A DNA stretch of 64,000 nucleotides from JAFLCM01 sp046154665 (GTDB taxonomy: Bacteria; Planctomycetota; Phycisphaerae; Phycisphaerales; UBA1924). The DNA is taken from assembly GCA_046154665.1 (NCBI GenBank), contig JBJXFG010000056.1:61134-125133 (forward strand), read 5' to 3'. Below the pieces are notes generated by a model that was not told where the DNA came from, ran no database searches, and saw only the letters and a program-made list of their open reading frames with translations. Below, piece after piece: positions 59,758-64,000 of this stretch; positions within the stretch are counted from its first letter, which is position 1; each line of letters opens with the position of its first letter. A program made the position numbers and the translations under genes.

Positions 59758-59769
59758 AAAACGGGGCGA

Positions 59770-60222
59770 TTACAGGGACTTCTCGTGGATCTGCATCACG
59801 GCGCACTGCTGGGCGCCGTGCGGGTGATCGGTGCCCTTGTAGACCTTGAGCTTGGTGATCATCGAGCGGCCCAGGCGGCCCTTGGGCAGCATGCGCTTGA
59901 CGGCCTCCTCGATCACATACTCGGGCTTCTTGTCGAGAAGCTGCTTGTAGGACTGCGAACGCAGGCCGCCGGCGTAGCCGGAGAAGAACGTGCGGGTCCG
60001 CTGCTCGGCCTTGTTGCCGGTCATCACGACCTTGTCGGCGTTGACGACGACGACGAAGTCGCCGGTGTCGACGTGCGGCGTGTAGGTCGGGCGGTGCTTG
60101 CCCATGAGGACCATGGCGATCTGGGTGGCCATGCGGCCGAGGCGCTTGCCGTCGGCGTCGACGATGTGCCACGCCTTGTTGAGCTGCTTCTCGGGCTGGG
60201 TGATGATGGTGGTTTGGCGCAT
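59770..60222 (-). CDS. rplM: 50S ribosomal protein L13
   Basis: 150 residues. KAWHIVDADGKRLGRMATQIAMVLMGKHRPTYTPHVDTGDFVVVVNADKV is the canonical L13 start, and VKRMLPKGRLGRSMITKLKVYKGTDHPH the end. L13 is an early assembly protein of the large subunit. It is first in the rplM-rpsI operon; the 680-bp upstream gap contains a 7-bp repeat array and a long inverted repeat. Confidence 0.97.
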   Translation of the reverse strand: MRQTTIITQPEKQLNKAWHIVDADGKRLGRMATQIAMVLMGKHRPTYTPHVDTGDFVVVVNADKVVMTGNKAEQRTRTFFSGYAGGLRSQSYKQLLDKKPEYVIEEAVKRMLPKGRLGRSMITKLKVYKGTDHPHGAQQCAVMQIHEKSL

Positions 60223-60232
60223 GGTTGTGAGC

Positions 60233-60263
60233 GGGAGTGGGGAGTCGGGAGTGGGGAGTCGGG
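60233..60263. repeat. 7-bp tandem repeat (GGGAGTC family)
   Basis: Alternating units GGGAGTG, GGGAGTC, GGGAGTG and GGGAGTC starting 11 bases upstream of the rplM ATG, so it sits in the rplM leader. Confidence 0.85.
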
Positions 60264-60510
60264 CAAAGCAGGGACGAAACGACTTCGGCTCGCCTTGTTG
60301 AGCCTCCTGCTCAACCGCGAGTGGGAACTGGTCAGCCCGTTTCGGATCGGCGAGTGCCGATGCGGGGGGGGCAGCCTGTTCGGCCCACCGGATGCGAATC
60401 CCTGAAGGGAATCGCCGCGTGTCATGGGCGTGGGCTTGGGATGTGCCGACGGGCGTTCTCGCCCGAGGGGGTCGAGAGGATAGCGGGATGGAGGGGGTGG
60501 GGCAAATTCC

Positions 60511-60599
60511 AACGAGCCCCGAGGGTAAGCGAGTGGGAGCTTTGGATTGCGGGAGCGCTCGGGCAGTTCAGCCCCACTGGCTCACGCTCGGGGCTCGTT
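60511..60599. repeat. Long imperfect inverted repeat (CGAGCCCCGAG family)
   Basis: Arms 60511-60537 and 60573-60599 match at 24 of 27 positions, enclosing 35 bp. Related to the arms at 5181-5263. Confidence 0.82.
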
Positions 60600-60793
60600 T
60601 GCGGGCACGCCCCTGAGGAGCAACCTGGTTTGCGCGCCGGAAACGGTCGTGGCGTGGTCGCGCGCCGGAAGTTTGTGGGACATGTCCAAGTGGTTGCTGG
60701 AAATAGGTTTAGGTGGATCGCCGCAGAACATCGGTGACCGGGTTTGTGCGCCGTTTCGGGGGCGCGGGGGGGAAGGGTGTGGCCCGCGTGTTT

Positions 60794-60822
60794 GCCCGGC
60801 CCCGCTCGATCAGGGGCCGGGC
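60794..60822. other. GC-rich hairpin upstream of portal gene
   Basis: Perfect 10-bp arms GCCCGGCCCC and GGGGCCGGGC with a 9-base loop, 82 bp before the portal start. No T-run in either direction. Confidence 0.5.
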
Positions 60823-60903
60823 CCGCGGGCCCTTCAAGGCCTCACTCCAGCACCTCCCCGTCCGCCCCCATCCGTCCGCCCCACCCGTCTGCCCCCCACC
60901 GCC

Positions 60904-62574
60904 ATGAACCGAACCAACAGCCGATTTGATCTCACCGGATTCGAAGACGTCGGGCTGAGCCCCTCGGCTCTTGGCCGCCTGCTCGACGAGCACGACGCCG
61001 GCACGCGACCCGAGCTTGAGCGCCTCTGGTCGTACTACCGCAACCCGCGCAAGAGCGCCCTGTTGCCGACCACCGCGTGGGCTTCGCCCCGCACGCGCCT
61101 GGCCCAGGAAGACGGCTTGCCGCCCCGCCTCCGCGGCGTCTCGGGCACACAGCTGCTCGACGACCGTGCCGCCACCAAAGAAATCGTCATCGAGAACGAC
61201 ATCGGCTGGCGCGTTGATGCGATGGTCGACTTCGTCTTCGGCAAGCCGCTCACGATTCTCTCGACCTCGCCGAACTCTGAACTGCGCCCGATCATCGAGC
61301 GCGTGCTCGACCGCGTGTGGGAAGCGTCGGGCGGGATTCAACTGTTCCAGGACATCGCACTGATTGGCGGGGTGTACGGCTTTGCCGACCTGGTGGTGCG
61401 GGGCGACGAGTTGTTCTCGCGCCTCTTCGTGGACTCGATCAACCCGCTGATCGACGGCACGAGCGACCCCGACACAGCGAGCACCGCCGACAGTGCTCAG
61501 GCAAGCCTCGACGCACTTCTGCCGCTGGTCCGCATCGAGCTGGTCGAGGGCACGCGGGCGATTCCGATGCTGAGCGCCGGGGACTACCGCGTGATCGATG
61601 CGTATGTGATCCGCTCGCAGCAGCGCCGCATTGCCGAGATGAACAGCCAGATGGACGGGGCCGGGGACGACGCATCGCTCACGCCGACCGACGACGACGC
61701 GACGACGCCGACGGGGCGCTTCGCGGACCGTCTCGCGGCGTGGCTGACGGGTGCGAGCGGACGACGCGCCGGGTCGTCCCCGGCCCCGGGCCAGAGCTCG
61801 GGCGAGCCCGCGATCCTCGACATCGTCGAAGTGCTTTCGCCCTCGCGGCGCAAGGTGTTCGAGAACGGACGCCTCGTCTACGACGCGGTCAACCCGCTGG
61901 GTGAGCTCGCGGTGGTACACATCCAGAACGCCAGCCAGCCTTTCGCGTACGCCGGCGTGAGCGATGTCGAGCCGCTGATCCCGCTGCAGGACGAACTCAA
62001 CACCCGCCTGAGCGACCGCGCGCACCGCGTGACGCTGCAGAGCTTCAACATGTACCTGGCCAAAGGGCTCGACGGCTTCGGTGCCGCCGCCATCGGGCCC
62101 GGGCAGGTCTGGAGCACCGACAACCCCGACGCCCGCGTCGAATCCTTCGGCGGGGACGCGCACGCACCCAGCGAGGTGGCCCACATCGATGAGGTCCGCG
62201 ACGCCATGGACAAGGCCTCGGGCGTGTCGCCCGTCGCCCTGGGCGTCATCCGCGCCAAGCTCGGGCACCTTTCAAGCGAGAACGCCCTGCGCATCACGCT
62301 CAACGGCGTGCTGAGCAAGACCGCCCGCAAGCGCGTGAGCTACGGCCGCGGGATCGCCCAGGTGTGCCGGCTCGTCCTCACGATGCTCGACAAGGCGGGC
62401 GTGCTCAAGACAACCGAAGTCGATCGCGGCGTGCGCCTGCACTGGCAGGACCCGCTGCCGCTGGATGAGCGGGCGCGGCTGAGTGCGGCGCTGCTGAAGC
62501 GCGACCTGGGCGTGCCGGTGAACGAGCTGCTGGCCGAGCTGGGGTATGCGCGGGAGGACGCCGGAGTTGGATGA
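60904..62574 (+). CDS. Phage portal protein-like
   Basis: 556 residues. The layout matches SPP1 gp6-type portals: NDIGWRVDAMVDFVFGKPLTILS near residue 99, LFQDIALIGGVYGFADLVVR, a variable middle with Asp/Thr-rich insertion, then VVHIQNASQPFAYAGVSDVEPLIPLQDELNTRLSDRAHRVTLQSFNMYLAKGL and LSSENALRITLNGVLSK. Portals are the DNA gate of tailed phage capsids. The ATG at 60904 follows a Pro-rich non-coding stretch. The scaffold-like and capsid genes follow. The absence of a terminase gene upstream is noted as unusual. Confidence 0.85.
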   Translation: MNRTNSRFDLTGFEDVGLSPSALGRLLDEHDAGTRPELERLWSYYRNPRKSALLPTTAWASPRTRLAQEDGLPPRLRGVSGTQLLDDRAATKEIVIENDIGWRVDAMVDFVFGKPLTILSTSPNSELRPIIERVLDRVWEASGGIQLFQDIALIGGVYGFADLVVRGDELFSRLFVDSINPLIDGTSDPDTASTADSAQASLDALLPLVRIELVEGTRAIPMLSAGDYRVIDAYVIRSQQRRIAEMNSQMDGAGDDASLTPTDDDATTPTGRFADRLAAWLTGASGRRAGSSPAPGQSSGEPAILDIVEVLSPSRRKVFENGRLVYDAVNPLGELAVVHIQNASQPFAYAGVSDVEPLIPLQDELNTRLSDRAHRVTLQSFNMYLAKGLDGFGAAAIGPGQVWSTDNPDARVESFGGDAHAPSEVAHIDEVRDAMDKASGVSPVALGVIRAKLGHLSSENALRITLNGVLSKTARKRVSYGRGIAQVCRLVLTMLDKAGVLKTTEVDRGVRLHWQDPLPLDERARLSAALLKRDLGVPVNELLAELGYAREDAGVG

Positions 62575-62580
62575 GGAAAG

Positions 62581-62612
62581 CAGCAGAGCAGCAAAGCAGC
62601 AAATCAACAAAT
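62581..62612. repeat. 8-bp tandem repeat (CAGCAAAK family) after portal gene
   Basis: Four units, CAGCAGAG, CAGCAAAG, CAGCAAAT and CAACAAAT, starting six bases after the portal stop. The same family is at 18691 in the host part of the window. Confidence 0.9.
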
Positions 62613-62686
62613 GAAACACTCGCCGTGCGGCTTGGGCCGGCGGCCGATCGACCACTCCGATCACAAGTCTCAGAAAGGAAACCACC

Positions 62687-63208
62687 ATGATGACCGCAGT
62701 TGAGAGCGCAGAGAACCGAGCCGCCGGCGTCGCGACGCCTGGGCTCAACGGCAGCGCCGTGAACGTTGGTGGCGGTGCCGCCGACACGCCCGAGCAGCTC
62801 GAGGCGCGCGTCGCCGAGCTCGTCGACATGTTGGTGCAGACGCGCGAGGCGCTCGATCACGCGGAGCGCCGGCACCAGATCGACCTCGCACTGATCCAGG
62901 CCGACGCGATCGACCTCGAGACCGCGCGGTTGCTGACCGAGCAGGCGGTGAGCCAGATGTCGAGCCGTGATGTGAGCAAAGCGGTGCGCGAGCTCAAGCA
63001 GCGCAAGGCGTTCCTGTTCCGCCCCGCCGGTGGAGCCACCGGTCTCAACGCGCGTGGCGAAGGCGGTCGCGCGATCGCGCCCGGCGCGATGGGCGCCCGC
63101 AACACGGGCGGCGCATCGGCCCAGCTCCGCGCCAGCGCCAACGAAGCCGCCACGACCGGCGACCGCGCCGCACTGCTCCGCTACCTCCGCGCCCGCCGCG
63201 GCGAATAG
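62687..63208 (+). CDS. Probable phage scaffold-like protein
   Basis: 173 residues, no confident family. A helical, charged middle (LEARVAELVDMLVQTREALDHAERRHQIDLALIQADAIDLETARLLTEQAV) and Gly/Ala-rich flanks fit scaffold proteins, which are often coiled coils encoded between portal and capsid genes. The C-terminus is basic (LLRYLRARRGE), as scaffolds that bind capsid protein often are. AGAAAGGAAA precedes the ATG pair at 62687. The assignment rests mostly on position. Confidence 0.6.
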   Translation: MMTAVESAENRAAGVATPGLNGSAVNVGGGAADTPEQLEARVAELVDMLVQTREALDHAERRHQIDLALIQADAIDLETARLLTEQAVSQMSSRDVSKAVRELKQRKAFLFRPAGGATGLNARGEGGRAIAPGAMGARNTGGASAQLRASANEAATTGDRAALLRYLRARRGE

Positions 63209-63229
63209 CCCTTCAAAGACAGTTTCACC

Positions 63230-63258
63230 GCGGAGATCGCGGAGGACGCGGAGGAAGA
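63230..63258. repeat. 9-bp direct repeat (GCGGAGRWS)
   Basis: Three units, GCGGAGATC, GCGGAGGAC and GCGGAGGAA, 20 bp after the scaffold-like gene stop. Confidence 0.65.
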
Positions 63259-63332
63259 CAGAAAGACACGAGAGCGAAACGAGATGGGCCGCACTGATCG
63301 CGATCCCACCACGGCGATGCCGCGCGCTTGCT

Positions 63333-63388
63333 GAACCACTCCGCCACTCCGCCACTCGGCCACTCCACACCTTCGCACCTTCGCACCT
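63333..63388. repeat. 8-bp tandem repeat (CCGCCACT to TCGCACCT)
   Basis: Seven consecutive 8-bp units drift from GAACCACT and CCGCCACT to CCACACCT and TCGCACCT, upstream of the capsid gene. They link the CCGCCACT and GGCACGRA-type families. Confidence 0.82.
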
Positions 63389-63434
63389 CCCCCCTTCCCC
63401 TCCCCCCACCCCTTTGCCAAAGGACCCCCAACCC

Positions 63435-64000
63435 ATGCCGTTTACCGGAAAAGCCACCTACTCCGCCGGCGTCACGCTGCCCGAACTCGCCGAGGATGTC
63501 TCGGACATTGTCGGGCTCGTGAGCCCGTGGGAGACGCCGCTGCTCGACCACCTGGGTGATCCGCGCACCGAAGCGCGGAGCACGCTGCACGAGTGGCTCG
63601 AAGACACGCTGCTCCCCAACACCGACCAGATCAACCAGACCACCTTCACCCCCTCGGCGACGCACGCCACCGCCATCACCGTCGACAACGCCGACCGATT
63701 CCAGATCGGCGACCAGGTCCGACCCGACGGTTCGTCGGAAGTGATGTTCGTCACCGGCATCGCCGGGAGCGTGCTCACCGTCGTCCGCGCCTACGGCAAC
63801 ACGACGCGGGCCACGCTCACCGACAACATGGTGCTCACCATCCTGGGCAACGCGGCCCTCGAGGGCGACGCGCGCCCCGCCGCCCGCTTCACCAACCGCG
63901 TCCGCAAGGCCAACTACACGCAGATCTTCACGGCCTCGGTCGAGGTCAGCGGCTCGCAGCAGGCGTCGACGAAGGTCGCCGTCAGCGACGAGTTCGACTA
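63435..64000 (+). CDS. Major capsid protein-like (3' end outside window)
   Basis: 188 codons are present. It opens MPFTGKATYSAGVTLPELAEDVSDIVGLVSPWETPLLDHLGD, then TEARSTLHEWLEDTLLP and a beta-rich insertion with DNADRFQIGDQVRPDGSSEVMFVTGI. This is the pattern of the SU10/DUF5309 group of HK97-fold capsid proteins, in which a head-fiber-like loop follows the N-terminal arm. The gene order portal, scaffold, capsid supports it. The frame is open at the right edge. Confidence 0.8.
   Translation, partial: MPFTGKATYSAGVTLPELAEDVSDIVGLVSPWETPLLDHLGDPRTEARSTLHEWLEDTLLPNTDQINQTTFTPSATHATAITVDNADRFQIGDQVRPDGSSEVMFVTGIAGSVLTVVRAYGNTTRATLTDNMVLTILGNAALEGDARPAARFTNRVRKANYTQIFTASVEVSGSQQASTKVAVSDEFD

Larger units (their letters stand above)
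60223..60903. other. 681-bp gene-free stretch between rplM and phage portal gene
   Basis: No terminase, integrase or other supported frame. It contains a 7-bp array (60233-60263), a large imperfect inverted repeat (60511-60599) and a 10-bp GC-rich hairpin (60794-60822). The promoter of rplM must lie in its left part. Confidence 0.6.

Noticed and set aside
1..64000. tRNA, rRNA or riboswitch genes
   Set aside because: No T-loop-like GGTTCRAATCC in a cloverleaf context, no rRNA-like sequence and no recognised aptamer was seen by eye; a covariance search would be needed to exclude small RNAs.

Overview
The window is about 64 kb of high-GC, densely coding bacterial chromosome. Several features point to a planctomycete of the Phycisphaerae type: two secreted proteins ending in short dockerin-like Asp/Asn-Asp-Gly repeats followed by a terminal Cys, a Gram-negative envelope gene set (apolipoprotein N-acyltransferase, a LAB_N membrane protein, an MMPL/HpnN-like exporter, several lipoproteins), large numbers of unrecognised exported proteins, and many short tandem repeats between genes. 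The assignment is an inference from gene content; no rRNA or tRNA gene was seen.

Layout. 1-10.4 kb: replication and nucleotide housekeeping (dnaE running off the left edge, radA, queF, an ITP/XTP pyrophosphatase), a STAS protein, a Phd/ParE-type toxin-antitoxin pair, and a single-gene OLD-family ATPase-nuclease. 10.4-17.2 kb: exported HEAT-repeat protein, lnt, a MATE exporter, a P-domain/dockerin protein and an ABC ATPase. 17.3-24.7 kb: CCA-adding enzyme, a tandem pair of exported ClpP-fold proteins (the first lacking the catalytic Ser) closed by a clear terminator, phenylalanine hydroxylase and holA. 24.8-32.5 kb: two lipoproteins, surE, a SpoU methyltransferase, a glycosyltransferase with three runs of eight Gs, and nnrE. 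32.5-38.1 kb: an orphan histidine kinase, a Nudix hydrolase, parB and mutM, with three parS-like palindromes beside parB. 38.6-49.7 kb: an aminotransferase, a membrane histidine kinase overlapping an L-threonine aldolase that carries a fused Cys-containing C-terminal domain, trpD, a GT-C-type membrane protein, a methyltransferase, a UbiA-family enzyme, OsmC and an exported amidase. 49.8-59.1 kb: iscX and an adrenodoxin-type ferredoxin around a dockerin protein, a lipid glycosyltransferase coupled to LAB_N, a DUF1569-like protein and the MMPL exporter. 59.2-60.2 kb: rplM-rpsI. 60.9-64 kb: a phage-type portal, scaffold-like protein and capsid protein running off the right edge.

The most unusual property is between the genes. 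At least seven families of 7-bp or 8-bp tandem repeats, and at least three families of palindromic REP-like elements, fill the gaps. They often begin within a few bases of a stop codon, and they have also entered coding sequence: dnaE carries two different 8-bp families, and the 30-kb glycosyltransferase and the threshold of the UbiA-family gene are also affected. The same repeat types separate the phage structural genes, which suggests that module has been resident for a long time. Other points of interest are the parB/parS cluster, the OLD nuclease, a toxin with a shortened helical region, the pseudoprotease pair and the threonine aldolase fusion.
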